64,000 bases of DNA, taken from assembly GCF_000612545.2 (NCBI RefSeq), contig NZ_CP097800.1:6292501-6356500 (forward strand), written 5' to 3'. The position numbers and the translations under genes were made by a program. This stretch comes from Streptomyces sp. PCS3-D2 (GTDB lineage Bacteria > Actinomycetota > Actinomycetes > Streptomycetales > Streptomycetaceae). The notes below the pieces were generated by a model that worked only from the letters and a program-made list of their open reading frames with translations, was not told the DNA's origin and made no database searches. The first letter of the stretch is position 1; the number at the start of each line of letters is the position of its first letter. This document shows, piece by piece, positions 40,294 through 48,774 of this stretch.

Positions 40294-42437
40294 GCGAGAC
40301 CCGCTCCGAGCAGGTGCTGCGCGTCGACGCGTACCCGACCCACGAGGTGGGCGGGTACCGCGTCCGCGCGGGCAAACCGTTCCCCTTCGGGGCCAACGTG
40401 GTCCCCGGCGGGGTGAGCTTCTCCGTCTTCTCCGACCAGGCCACCTCCATGACCCTGGTCGTCTACAAGCGCGGAGAGCCCGAGCCGATGGCCGAACTGG
40501 AGTTCCCCGAGGAATTCCGCACCGGCAGCGTGTTCGCCATGACCGTCTTCGGCCTCGACCACGAGAACATCGAGTACGGGTACCGGGCCGACGGCCCCTA
40601 CGACCCGGTCACCGGCCACCGCTTCGACGCCCGCCAGGTCCTCTCCGACCCCTACGCCCGGCTGATCGCGGGCCGTGACGTGTGGGGCGTGGAGCCGGAC
40701 CGCAGCCGTGGCTACCAGTACCGCTCCCGCGTCTGCCTCCAGGACTTCGACTGGGGCGACGACACCCCGCTGGGCATCCCCGCCGAGGACCTGGTCGTCT
40801 ACGAGGCCCACGTCCGCGGCTTCACCCGGCACCCCAACTCGGGGGTCACCGCGCCGGGTACGTTCGCGGGGCTGCGCGAGAAGATCCCGTACCTGAAGGA
40901 ACTCGGGGTCAACTGCATCGAGCTGTTGCCGGTGTTCGAGTTCGACGAGAGCGACAATCCGCGCTCCAACCCGGAGACGGGCGAGAAGCTCTTCGACTAC
41001 TGGGGCTACAACACCGTCTCCTTCTTCGCGCCCAAGGCCGGATACGCGGCCACCGGACGCTACGGGATGCAGGGCGACGAGTTCCGCACGCTGATCAAGG
41101 ACCTGCACGCGGCCGGTATCGAGGTCATCCTCGACGTCGTCTTCAACCACACCGCCGAGGGCAACGAGCAAGGGCCGACGATCTCCTTCAAGGGGCTCGA
41201 CAACGCCACCTACTACATGCTCACGCCCGAGGGGTACTACTTCAACTTCAGCGGCACCGGCAACACGGTCAACTGCAACCACCCCGTCGTGCGCAACTTC
41301 GTCCTCGACTGCCTGCGCCACTGGGTAGCCGACTACCACATCGACGGATTCCGCTTCGACCTCGCCGCCATCCTGGGCCGGTCCCTGGACGGCACCCCGC
41401 TGCCCAACCCGCCGCTCCTGGAGCTGCTCGCCTACGACCCGGTGCTCCGGCACACCAAGCTCATCGCCGAGGCCTGGGACGCCGGCGGCCTCTACGAGGT
41501 CGGCAACTTCCCGGCGTACGGCCGCTGGGCGGAGTGGAACGGCAAGTACCGCGACACCGTGCGCCGCTTCCTCAAGGGCGACCCCGGGGTCACCGGCGAA
41601 CTGGCCACCCGCATCGCCGGCTCACCCGACCTCTACTCCAGCCGCGGCACCGCCGCCTCCGTCAACTTCCTGACCGCACACGACGGCTTCTCCCTCGCCG
41701 ACCTGGTCTCCTACAACGACAAGCACAACGAGGCCAACGGCGAGGGCAACAACGACGGCGCCAACGACAACAACAGCTGGAACTGCGGCGCCGAGGGCCC
41801 CACCGACGACCCGCAGATCAACGCCCTGCGCACCCGGCAGATGAAGAACGCCCTCGCCATCCTCCTCACCAGCCAGGGCATCCCGATGCTGCTCTCCGGC
41901 GACGAGGTCGGCAGGACCCAGCAGGGCAACAACAACACCTACTGCCAGGACAACGAACTGTCCTGGTTCGACTGGGACCAGGTCGACGACAACGCCGAAC
42001 TGCTCCGCTTCACCCGCGAGATGATCGCCTTCCGCAAGCGCCACCGCGAGCTCCGCTCCACCTGCCACCCCACCGGACGGGTCCGGGACACCCTCGGCCT
42101 GCCGGACATCAGCTGGCACGGCGAGCGGGCCTGGCAGCCCGACTGGTCGGCGGACAGCCGGCTGGTGGCGGTCGCCCGCTGCGGCGCCGGCGACGACGAC
42201 GTGGTCTACGTGGCCATGAACTCGCACTGGGAGCCGCACGACCTGGAGCTGCCCGCCCTGCCCGGCGGACGCAGCTGGCACCTGTTCGCCGACACCGGGG
42301 CCGAAGCACCGCACGACATCCGCACCCCCGGGACCGAGCCGGAGCTGGACAACGCCGGCAAGTACCTGATCGGCCCGCGGTCGGTGGTGATCCTGGTGGG
42401 CCGTACGAACGACCCCGACGAATCCGACACGCCCTGA
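40290..42437 (+). CDS. glgX: Glycogen debranching enzyme GlgX / isoamylase type
   Basis: The 715-residue GH13 enzyme has an N-terminal CBM48-type domain (PFPFGANVVPGGVSFSVFS), the (beta/alpha)8 barrel with DVVFNHTAEG, the nucleophile in GFRFDLAA (about residue 357), the acid in IAEAWDAGG and LTAHDGFSL. It cleaves alpha-1,6 branches of limit dextrins. Its place, between two STAS genes and overlapping the first by 4 nt, is odd for a carbohydrate gene, and the AGE-like enzyme is close. A link between carbon-store mobilisation and the signalling module is implied by context only. Confidence 0.95.
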   Translation: MSETRSEQVLRVDAYPTHEVGGYRVRAGKPFPFGANVVPGGVSFSVFSDQATSMTLVVYKRGEPEPMAELEFPEEFRTGSVFAMTVFGLDHENIEYGYRADGPYDPVTGHRFDARQVLSDPYARLIAGRDVWGVEPDRSRGYQYRSRVCLQDFDWGDDTPLGIPAEDLVVYEAHVRGFTRHPNSGVTAPGTFAGLREKIPYLKELGVNCIELLPVFEFDESDNPRSNPETGEKLFDYWGYNTVSFFAPKAGYAATGRYGMQGDEFRTLIKDLHAAGIEVILDVVFNHTAEGNEQGPTISFKGLDNATYYMLTPEGYYFNFSGTGNTVNCNHPVVRNFVLDCLRHWVADYHIDGFRFDLAAILGRSLDGTPLPNPPLLELLAYDPVLRHTKLIAEAWDAGGLYEVGNFPAYGRWAEWNGKYRDTVRRFLKGDPGVTGELATRIAGSPDLYSSRGTAASVNFLTAHDGFSLADLVSYNDKHNEANGEGNNDGANDNNSWNCGAEGPTDDPQINALRTRQMKNALAILLTSQGIPMLLSGDEVGRTQQGNNNTYCQDNELSWFDWDQVDDNAELLRFTREMIAFRKRHRELRSTCHPTGRVRDTLGLPDISWHGERAWQPDWSADSRLVAVARCGAGDDDVVYVAMNSHWEPHDLELPALPGGRSWHLFADTGAEAPHDIRTPGTEPELDNAGKYLIGPRSVVILVGRTNDPDESDTP

Positions 42438-42453
42438 CCGAAGGAGACCAGAC

Positions 42454-42765
42454 ATGCCGCTTTCCGTGTCCCTGAGCATCGAGGGCGACACCACCGTGAT
42501 CGAACTGTCGGGCGAGCTGGACGCCAAGACCGCGCCGGACTTCCACCGGACGATCGAGAAGGCCGCCGGACACGGCACCACCACGGTCGAGATCAGGATG
42601 GCCGGCGTCGGCTACATGGCCAGCGCCGGACTGCGCTCCCTGGTCTTCGCCCAGCAGAAGGTCGCCGACGACGTCACCATCAAGGTGGTCGGTGCCATCG
42701 AGCCCGTCTCCCGGACCATCCGGACGGCAGGCCTCGACCGCAGCATCGTCCTCTCCGATGAGTGA
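42454..42765 (+). CDS. STAS-domain anti-sigma-factor-antagonist-like protein 2
   Basis: A 103-residue STAS domain with VIELSGELDAKTAPDF and the phosphorylation loop GYMASAGLRSL, in which Ser57 is the expected phosphate acceptor. It resembles RsbV/SpoIIAA more closely than STAS protein 1, which has a longer tail. AAGGAGA lies upstream, and the stop overlaps the start of the ATPase gene as GTGA, the classic antagonist-kinase arrangement. Confidence 0.93.
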   Translation: MPLSVSLSIEGDTTVIELSGELDAKTAPDFHRTIEKAAGHGTTTVEIRMAGVGYMASAGLRSLVFAQQKVADDVTIKVVGAIEPVSRTIRTAGLDRSIVLSDE

Positions 42766-43235
42766 CGACCGTGAGTGACATGGTCGAGCTGGCGAGGACG
42801 CCCGCGGTCCTGGAAGTGCCCGCGACGGTGGGGGCACTGGGCGACGTCGCCGCGTTCGTCCTGCGGCTGGCCGGCCGGGCCGGGCTCGGCAAACGAGCCT
42901 CCTACCGGCTCCGGCTGGCCGTCGACGAACTGGCCACGAACATCGTGATGCACGGGTACCGGGGCGGCGACGGACGGATCACCGTCCGCGGCCGCTCCGG
43001 TCCGGGCGGGGTGCAGATCACCCTTGAGGACTGCGCCCCGGCCTTCGATCCCGTCGAAGGCCGTCTGCCGCCGTGCCCCGGGGTACCCCCGCAGGACCGG
43101 CGGATCGGCGGCCTCGGCATCCACCTCGCCCTGACCAGCGTGGACGAGTTCGCCTACACCTACCGGGACGGCCGCAACATCAGCACGCTGACTGTGAAGG
43201 CTGAGGGGACGCATCCATGCCCTCCACGACCGTGA
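42762..43235 (+). CDS. RsbW/SpoIIAB-like serine kinase (HATPase_c)
   Basis: The 157-residue GHKL ATPase has the N-box VDELATNIVMHGY with Glu56 and Asn60, a G1-like LEDCAPAFDP (Asp90) and the G2 segment RIGGLGIHLAL. Such proteins phosphorylate STAS partners and, when free, hold a sigma factor or another target. No sigma gene lies in the island, so the controlled target is unknown. GTG 42762 overlaps STAS protein 2 and the last 19 nt overlap the phosphatase gene. Confidence 0.92.
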   Translation: MTTVSDMVELARTPAVLEVPATVGALGDVAAFVLRLAGRAGLGKRASYRLRLAVDELATNIVMHGYRGGDGRITVRGRSGPGGVQITLEDCAPAFDPVEGRLPPCPGVPPQDRRIGGLGIHLALTSVDEFAYTYRDGRNISTLTVKAEGTHPCPPRP

Positions 43236-44476
43236 TCATCCTCGACGCGCACCCGGCACCGCCGCCCGAACTGCTCGACGCCCTGCGGACGATGGACGCC
43301 CGCCTCGTCACCCGCACGCTGACGGAGCTGCGCGAAGGCCCGCTGGAGCTGCTGCCCGTCGCGGACGTGCTGCTCGCCCCGGCGGAGTCCGACGGGGACG
43401 CCGTACGGATGGCCGTACGCCGGCTGCGCCGCTGGGCCGGGGCTCCCATCGTGGTCGTCTGGACCGTGACGGAGTTCGCCGCCCTGGAGGAGCACGTCCG
43501 GATCGGGCACGACTACCTCGTACCACCCTTCCTGCCCGCCCTCGTCGGGGCCCGGCTGCACAGCTGCTCGGAGCGCGCCGGACTCGGCCGCACCCTGCGC
43601 GAGGCCGACGCCCGCGCCGAACTCATGGGCTACGAGAAGGAACTGGAGATCGGCCGGGAGATCCAGGCAGGATTCCTGCCCGAATCCCTGCCCGTCCCCG
43701 ACGGCTGGGAGATCGACGTCCGCTTCCGGCCCGCCCGGCAGGTCGCCGGGGACTTCTACGACGTCTTCGAGATCTCCCGCGGCCGCCGGCTGGCCTTCGT
43801 CGTCGCCGACGTCTGCGACAAGGGGGTCGGAGCCGCGCTCTTCATGGCGCTCATCCGCTCCCTGCTCCGCCACACCGCGCAGAACAGCGGACTCCAGCAC
43901 CTGGTCGCCGCGGGCCGGGCCGGCGGCAGCCGGCGGATCCCGGTCGTCGGCGCCACACCACTGCTCAACGCGGTCACGGCCACCAACGGCTACCTCACCA
44001 GCAACCACCTGAGGCAGGGCTACTTCGCGACCCTGTTCTTCGGAGTGCTGGACCCGCTCACCGGAAGCCTCGTCTACATCAACGGCGGCCACAACCCGCC
44101 CCTGCTGCGGCCCGCGGACGGCAGCCCGCCCGCCGCCCTGGACATCACCGGGCCGGCCGTCGGGGTCCTGCCCGACTGCGTCTACACGCTCGGCTACGCC
44201 CAGTTGGATCCGGGCGACACCCTGTTCGTGTTCACCGACGGAGTGCCCGAGGCCCGCTGCCCGAACGGCAGCTTCCTCGGCGACGAACGCATGCTGCAAC
44301 TGCTCGCCGGGCCACTGGCGAGCGGCAAGGACCTCGTCGACCGGATGGACCTGGCGGTGCGCGAGCACACCGGCACCGCCGAGCAGCACGACGATGTCAC
44401 CATGCTCGCCCTGCACCGGCCGCGTACGGCGCGGGGGCCGTACGCGGACGGGCCCGGGCATCGGGTGGTGGCCTAG
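43217..44476 (+). CDS. SpoIIE-type PP2C phosphatase with receiver-like N-terminus
   Basis: The 419-residue protein has a degenerate receiver-like domain (about 1-115: IILDAHPAPPPELL, PIVVVWTV) without an evident phospho-aspartate set. A linker helix with EIGREIQAGFLPESLP leads into a PP2C domain from ~165. Metal ligands are in place: Asp179 (VAGDFYDVF), Asp198 and Asp201 (ADVCDKG), plus FTDGVPEA and QHDDVTM near the end. It should dephosphorylate the STAS proteins, closing the partner-switch cycle. The signal sensed by the head is unknown. Confidence 0.94.
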   Translation: MPSTTVIILDAHPAPPPELLDALRTMDARLVTRTLTELREGPLELLPVADVLLAPAESDGDAVRMAVRRLRRWAGAPIVVVWTVTEFAALEEHVRIGHDYLVPPFLPALVGARLHSCSERAGLGRTLREADARAELMGYEKELEIGREIQAGFLPESLPVPDGWEIDVRFRPARQVAGDFYDVFEISRGRRLAFVVADVCDKGVGAALFMALIRSLLRHTAQNSGLQHLVAAGRAGGSRRIPVVGATPLLNAVTATNGYLTSNHLRQGYFATLFFGVLDPLTGSLVYINGGHNPPLLRPADGSPPAALDITGPAVGVLPDCVYTLGYAQLDPGDTLFVFTDGVPEARCPNGSFLGDERMLQLLAGPLASGKDLVDRMDLAVREHTGTAEQHDDVTMLALHRPRTARGPYADGPGHRVVA

Positions 44477-44478
44477 AG

Positions 44479-45222
44479 ATGGCCCGCACGATCGTGGTGC
44501 ACTCGCATCGCGGCGGCACCGGGAAGTCCTCGGTCCTGGCCAACCTCGCGCTGCTCCTCGCGGCCGGGGGACGCCGGGTGGGGGTGGTGGACACCGACAT
44601 CCAGTCACCCACTCTGGACCTGCTGTTCCGGCTCGGCCCCGGACCCTCCCTGGCCGACTACCTCCTCGGCCGCTGCGAGATCGAGGCCGCCGCCCAACCG
44701 GCCGGCGTGCCAGGGTTGTACGTCGTACCGGCCCGGACCGGGACGGCGGCCCTGCGGGAACTCATGGCCGGCGGCTACGACGTGGGCCTGCTGCCGGAGG
44801 GCTTCGACCGGCTGGCCGAGCACTACGCGCTGGACGTGCTGCTGCTCGACACCCACGCCGGGCTCAACAACGAGTCGGTGACGGCGATGGCGAGCGCCGA
44901 CGTGTTGATCATCATGGCGCGGGCCGACCGGATCGACCTCTCCGGGGTCGAGGAGACCATCGCCCTCGCCGGGCGCCTGGCCTGCCGCAGGGCCCTGGTG
45001 CTGAGCATGGCACCCGCCGGCATCGACCGGGACTCCGCCCGGCGGCGCTCCGAGGAGGTCTACGGTGCGCCCGTGGCCGGGATTCTTCCCTATTCGCCGG
45101 AAATGGCCTCCCTGTACGGGGAGCGCATATTCGCAGAAGCCCACCCCGACCACCCCCTGGTCGGTGAATTCCGCACCATCATCTCGGCGTTGGACGCACG
45201 TGACGAAGTATCGCGGGCCTGA
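44479..45222 (+). CDS. MinD/ParA-like P-loop ATPase
   Basis: This 247-residue SIMIBI-class ATPase has the Walker A segment HRGGTGKSS (residues 10-18). The leading Lys of the deviant Walker A (KGGxGK) is an Arg here. VVDTDIQSPTLDLLF and LLLDTHAGLNN provide the other nucleotide contacts. It starts 2 nt after the phosphatase, so it belongs to the switch module. Relatives position proteins on membranes or nucleoid. No ParB- or MinC/E-like partner is present, so a role in placing or gating the switch is a hypothesis. A hairpin follows its stop. Confidence 0.92.
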   Translation: MARTIVVHSHRGGTGKSSVLANLALLLAAGGRRVGVVDTDIQSPTLDLLFRLGPGPSLADYLLGRCEIEAAAQPAGVPGLYVVPARTGTAALRELMAGGYDVGLLPEGFDRLAEHYALDVLLLDTHAGLNNESVTAMASADVLIIMARADRIDLSGVEETIALAGRLACRRALVLSMAPAGIDRDSARRRSEEVYGAPVAGILPYSPEMASLYGERIFAEAHPDHPLVGEFRTIISALDARDEVSRA

Positions 45223-45234
45223 CGTCGCCCCCTT

Positions 45235-45254
45235 ACGCCCCCTGCGGGGGGCGT
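45235..45254 (+). terminator. Hairpin after the MinD-like gene
   Basis: ACGCCCCC (45235-45242) pairs with GGGGGCGT (45247-45254) around loop TGCG, followed by GTTGAATC. It could end the partner-switch transcript and reduce read-through to the third DJ-1 gene. Confidence 0.55.
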
Positions 45255-45291
45255 GTTGAATCGGCAGCGAATCCAGAACAAGGAGAGAATC

Positions 45292-46032
45292 ATGAAGATT
45301 CTCGTCGTCATGACGGCCAAGGCGACCCTGCACCTGCTGGACGGCGAACAGCATCCCTCGGGATTCTGGGCAGAGGAATTTGTCGTTCCCTTTTCACTCT
45401 TCAAGGCGGCCGGCCACGACGTGGACGTGGCGACGATCGGGGGTCGCGCTCCTACGGTCGACCAGACGAGCATCGACCCGCAGTTCCTCCAGTGGGTCCG
45501 CCCCCAGGGTTCCCCCGACGAGGACGCGGCCAACGCCGCCGAGTACGTCCGCGTCATCGAGAACACCCCCCAGCTGCGAGCCCCGCTGGCGCTGGAGTCC
45601 CTCACCGAGAAGGACGTCGCCGACTACGACGGCGTCTACGTCAGCGGCGGCCACGGTGCGATCGGCGACCTGCCCAAGTCCGACGAACTCGCTCAGATCC
45701 TGCGCTGGGTCATCGCCCAGGACAAGCCCCTCGCGACCGTCTGCCACGGCCACACCTCGCTCCTCGCGCTGCGCGACGGCGAAGGCCGCTGGCCGTTCGA
45801 GGGCTACCGGATGACGGCCTTCTCGCACGACGAGGAACTCGTCACCAACATGGCCGGCCGGCTCCCGCTGATCCTGGAGGTCGAGCTGACCCGACTCGGC
45901 GCCCGCTACGAGAAGGCGGACGCGATCTGGGACTCGCACGTGGTCGTCGACCGCAAGCTGACGACCGGCCAGAACCCGTACTCCTCCAAGGCCCTCGCGG
46001 AGACGTTCTTAAGCCAGCTCGCGAAGGGCTAG
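45292..46032 (+). CDS. DJ-1/PfpI superfamily protein 3 (Hsp31/glyoxalase III-like), with TTA codon
   Basis: The 246-residue protein has the nucleophile elbow ATVCHGHTSLL with Cys-His, the conserved glutamate in GFWAEEFVVPF and YVSGGHGAIGDLP, matching Hsp31-type glyoxalase III/deglycase proteins. ATG 45292 follows AAGGAGAG. Codon 240 is TTA (46009-46011), which in Streptomyces is read only by the developmentally controlled bldA tRNA, so full-length synthesis should be late or conditional. Only the last seven residues lie beyond it. Hairpins on both sides suggest it is a separate transcript. Confidence 0.92.
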   Translation: MKILVVMTAKATLHLLDGEQHPSGFWAEEFVVPFSLFKAAGHDVDVATIGGRAPTVDQTSIDPQFLQWVRPQGSPDEDAANAAEYVRVIENTPQLRAPLALESLTEKDVADYDGVYVSGGHGAIGDLPKSDELAQILRWVIAQDKPLATVCHGHTSLLALRDGEGRWPFEGYRMTAFSHDEELVTNMAGRLPLILEVELTRLGARYEKADAIWDSHVVVDRKLTTGQNPYSSKALAETFLSQLAKG

Positions 46033-46035
46033 GAG

Positions 46036-46076
46036 GTGTCCGGCGGATCAGGGCCGGGCCCGGATCCGCCGGACAC
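46036..46076 (+). terminator. Terminator after the third DJ-1 gene
   Basis: GTGTCCGGCGGATC (46036-46049) pairs perfectly with 46063-46076 around a 13-nt loop. It begins 4 nt after the stop codon and precedes the aldehyde dehydrogenase gene by 38 nt. Confidence 0.75.
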
Positions 46077-46114
46077 ACCCTCCCCCGCCCCGCATCCGAC
46101 ACCGGAAGGCAGCC

Positions 46115-47599
46115 ATGACCAAGCGTGAGCTGAGCGGCCCGCCCCTCGCCAACCCCGGGAAGCTCTTCATCGGCGGCACGTGGGTACCGGCCCGGGACGG
46201 CCGGACCGAGCCGGACGTCAGCCCCGTCGACGGACAGGAGATCGTGCCCGTCGCGCAGGCCGCCGCGGCCGACGCCGACGCAGCCGTCGCCGCCGCCCGC
46301 ACGGCGTACGAGGAAGGTCCGTGGAGCAGACTGTCCGCCCAGGAGCGGGCACTGCGGCTGAACCGGGTCGGTGAGCTCATCGAGCGCGACCTGGAGGAGA
46401 TCGCCCTGCTGGAGACCATGGACATGGGCAAGCCGTTCGCCTTCTCCAGCACGGTCGACGCCCCCATGGCCGCCCAGCTCATGCACTACTACGCCGGGGC
46501 GGTGACCCGCGTCGACGGCTCCTCGCGCGCCCCGGCCGGCGGTCAGCTCGCCTACACGCTGCGCGAACCGCTCGGTGTGGTCTGCGCGATCACCCCGTTC
46601 AACTTTCCGCTGCTGCTGTCGATGACGAAGATCGCGCCGGCACTGGCGGCGGGCAACACGGTCGTCCACAAGCCCTCCCCGGCCACCCCCCTCACCGCGC
46701 TGAAGATCGCCGAGCTCTTCCAGGAGGCGGAGATCCCCGACGGGGTGCTGAACGTGGTCACCGGCCCCGGCGTGGAGCTGGGGGAGACGCTCACCGACCA
46801 CCCCGGCATCGACAAGATCGCCTTCACCGGCTCGACCGTCGTCGGCCAGTCGATCATCCGCAGGGCGGCCGGCACCCTGAAGAAGGTCACGATGGAGCTC
46901 GGCGGCAAGTCCGCCAACATCGTCTTCGCCGACGCCGACCTCGACACCGCCGAGGAACTCGCCTTCTTCGGCATCTACTACAACAAGGGCGAGATCTGCA
47001 CCGCCGGATCCCGGCTGCTGCTCCAGCGCCCCATCCACGACGAGCTGGTGGAACGCCTCGTGAGCCGGGCAGCCGCCCTCCGGCCCGGCGACCCCCGCGA
47101 CCCGGCCACGCTCTTCGGCCCCCTCGCCCACCGCGGCCAGTTCGACAAGGTCAGCTCGTACATCGAGATCGGCGAGAAGGAGGGGGCGGTGCTGCGGACC
47201 GGCGGCACCGGGTGGACTCCCGAGGGCGCCTCCGCCGAGGGACTGTACTTCCTCCCGACCGTCTTCACCGGCGTCGACAACGGGATGCGCATCGCCCAGG
47301 AGGAGATCTTCGGCCCGGTCCTGTCGATCATCCCCTTCGACACGGAGGAGGACGCCGTGCGCATCGCCAACGACAGCGCGTACGGCCTGGCCGCCGGCGT
47401 CCACACCAAGGACCTGCGCCGCGCCCACCGCGTCGCCTCGCAGATCAAGGCCGGCACGGTCTGGGTCAACTGCTACAACCAGTACGACCCCGCGGTGCCC
47501 TACGGCGGCTACAAGGCCTCCGGCTTCGGGCGCGAGTGCGGACCCGAATCCCTGGAGAGCTACACCCAGACCAAGTCGGTCTGGATCGGCATGGACTGA
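46115..47599 (+). CDS. Aldehyde dehydrogenase (NAD(P)+)
   Basis: The 494-residue enzyme has TPFNFPLLL, the catalytic glutamate in MELGGKSANIVF and the nucleophilic cysteine in KGEICTAGSRL. It follows the betaine/aryl-aldehyde dehydrogenase pattern and ends with GYKASGFGRECGPESL. It oxidises an aldehyde to the acid, a natural follow-on to the ThDP enzyme or the GMC oxidase. Substrate preference is not visible. It leads the second half of the island, after a terminator. Confidence 0.95.
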   Translation: MTKRELSGPPLANPGKLFIGGTWVPARDGRTEPDVSPVDGQEIVPVAQAAAADADAAVAAARTAYEEGPWSRLSAQERALRLNRVGELIERDLEEIALLETMDMGKPFAFSSTVDAPMAAQLMHYYAGAVTRVDGSSRAPAGGQLAYTLREPLGVVCAITPFNFPLLLSMTKIAPALAAGNTVVHKPSPATPLTALKIAELFQEAEIPDGVLNVVTGPGVELGETLTDHPGIDKIAFTGSTVVGQSIIRRAAGTLKKVTMELGGKSANIVFADADLDTAEELAFFGIYYNKGEICTAGSRLLLQRPIHDELVERLVSRAAALRPGDPRDPATLFGPLAHRGQFDKVSSYIEIGEKEGAVLRTGGTGWTPEGASAEGLYFLPTVFTGVDNGMRIAQEEIFGPVLSIIPFDTEEDAVRIANDSAYGLAAGVHTKDLRRAHRVASQIKAGTVWVNCYNQYDPAVPYGGYKASGFGRECGPESLESYTQTKSVWIGMD

Positions 47600-47645
47600 G
47601 AAGGCCCGACCGGACACGGACAGCACCCCTTCCCGAGGAGCGTCA

Positions 47646-48260
47646 ATGCGGACAGGCATCATCGGCACCGGGCGGATCGGCACGGTCCTCGCGAGGATCC
47701 TCGTGGCGGCGGGCCACCACGTGGTCCTCGCCAACGCCCGTGGCCCGCAGACCCTCGGCCCGCTCGTGGCCGAGCTGGGACCGGCGGCCTCGGCGGCGCA
47801 CCCCGCCGAGGCCGCCGCCCAGGCCGAACTCCTGGTGCTGATGGTGCCCTTCGAGCGGGTCCGGGGATTGCTCCCGCCGCACGTCGTGCAGGACAAGGTG
47901 CTGGTGGACGCGACGAACGCGTTCGGCGGCCCCGGCGCGCCCGCCGACCTCGGTGGGCGCGGCTCCAGCGACCTGGTCGCCGAGTGGTACCCGGCGGCCC
48001 AGGTCGTGAAATCGCTGAACACCATGCATTTCGAAACCCTCGCCGTCGCGGGAACCGCACCCGGAGAGCGCCTGGCGCATTTCACCGCCGGCGACGACAA
48101 GAAGGCGAAGGAAATCGTCGCGGGAATCATCACGGATCTCGGATTCGCGCCCGTCGACACCGGTCCGCTGCACTCCGGGGGAATTCTCCAGCAGCCCGGC
48201 GGGCCCCTCTTCAACCGGCCGCTCACGGAAGCGCAGGCGCTGGCATGGACATCACACTGA
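47646..48260 (+). CDS. F420/NADP-type reductase-like NAD(P)-binding protein
   Basis: The 204-residue protein is a Rossmann domain of the NADPH-dependent F420-reductase/ProC-like type: [16 protein letters not shown] at the start, ANARGPQTL for the NADP phosphate, and [13 protein letters not shown]. It could reduce F420, or act as a small NADP-linked dehydrogenase. Its last 16 nt overlap the iron-sulfur subunit gene, tying it to the molybdenum hydroxylase operon. Confidence 0.85.
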   Translation: MRTGIIGTGRIGTVLARILVAAGHHVVLANARGPQTLGPLVAELGPAASAAHPAEAAAQAELLVLMVPFERVRGLLPPHVVQDKVLVDATNAFGGPGAPADLGGRGSSDLVAEWYPAAQVVKSLNTMHFETLAVAGTAPGERLAHFTAGDDKKAKEIVAGIITDLGFAPVDTGPLHSGGILQQPGGPLFNRPLTEAQALAWTSH

Positions 48261-48769
48261 ACGTGAACGGAAGACCCGAGCAGTTCTCGGCGCAGCCGAA
48301 CGAACTGCTCGTGGAAAGGCTCCGCGACGGCCTCGGCCTGACCGGCACCAAGGTCGGCTGCGACACCGGCCAGTGCGGCTCCTGCGTGGTCCGCCTCGAC
48401 GGCCGGTCCGTCAAGAGCTGCCTGGTCCTCACCGCCTCCGCCGCCGGCGGCGAGGTCGCCACCATCGAAGGCGTCACCGCCCGGGGCGGGGAACTGTCCG
48501 GACTGCAGGAGGCCCTGCGCCAGGAGCACGGCACCCAGTGCGGCTTCTGCACCCCCGGAATGGTCATGGCGCTCGGCGAGCTCGTGGACGCCACCGCCGA
48601 CGGCCCGGCCCCCACCGAGCCCGAGATCCGCGAGTGGCTCACCGGCAACCTGTGCCGCTGCACCGGCTACCACAGCGTCGTACGAGGGGTGCAGCGCGCC
48701 TGCGCCGCCTCCCGCGACGAGGTGCCCGCCGGCTCCGCCGCATCCACCGCAGCCGTACCGGAGGTGTGA
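48245..48769 (+). CDS. Molybdenum hydroxylase, [2Fe-2S] subunit (xanthine/aldehyde dehydrogenase family)
   Basis: The 174-residue subunit carries two [2Fe-2S] clusters. The plant-ferredoxin-type cluster uses CDTGQCGSC plus a later Cys (KSCLVL). The second uses CGFCTPGM and CRCTGY. It shuttles electrons from the Mo site to FAD. ATG 48245 gives the family start [11 protein letters not shown] and overlaps the reductase gene by 16 nt. A Ser/Ala-rich tail after ~150 is unusual but short. Confidence 0.95.
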   Translation: MDITLNVNGRPEQFSAQPNELLVERLRDGLGLTGTKVGCDTGQCGSCVVRLDGRSVKSCLVLTASAAGGEVATIEGVTARGGELSGLQEALRQEHGTQCGFCTPGMVMALGELVDATADGPAPTEPEIREWLTGNLCRCTGYHSVVRGVQRACAASRDEVPAGSAASTAAVPEV

Positions 48770-48774
48770 GGGAC

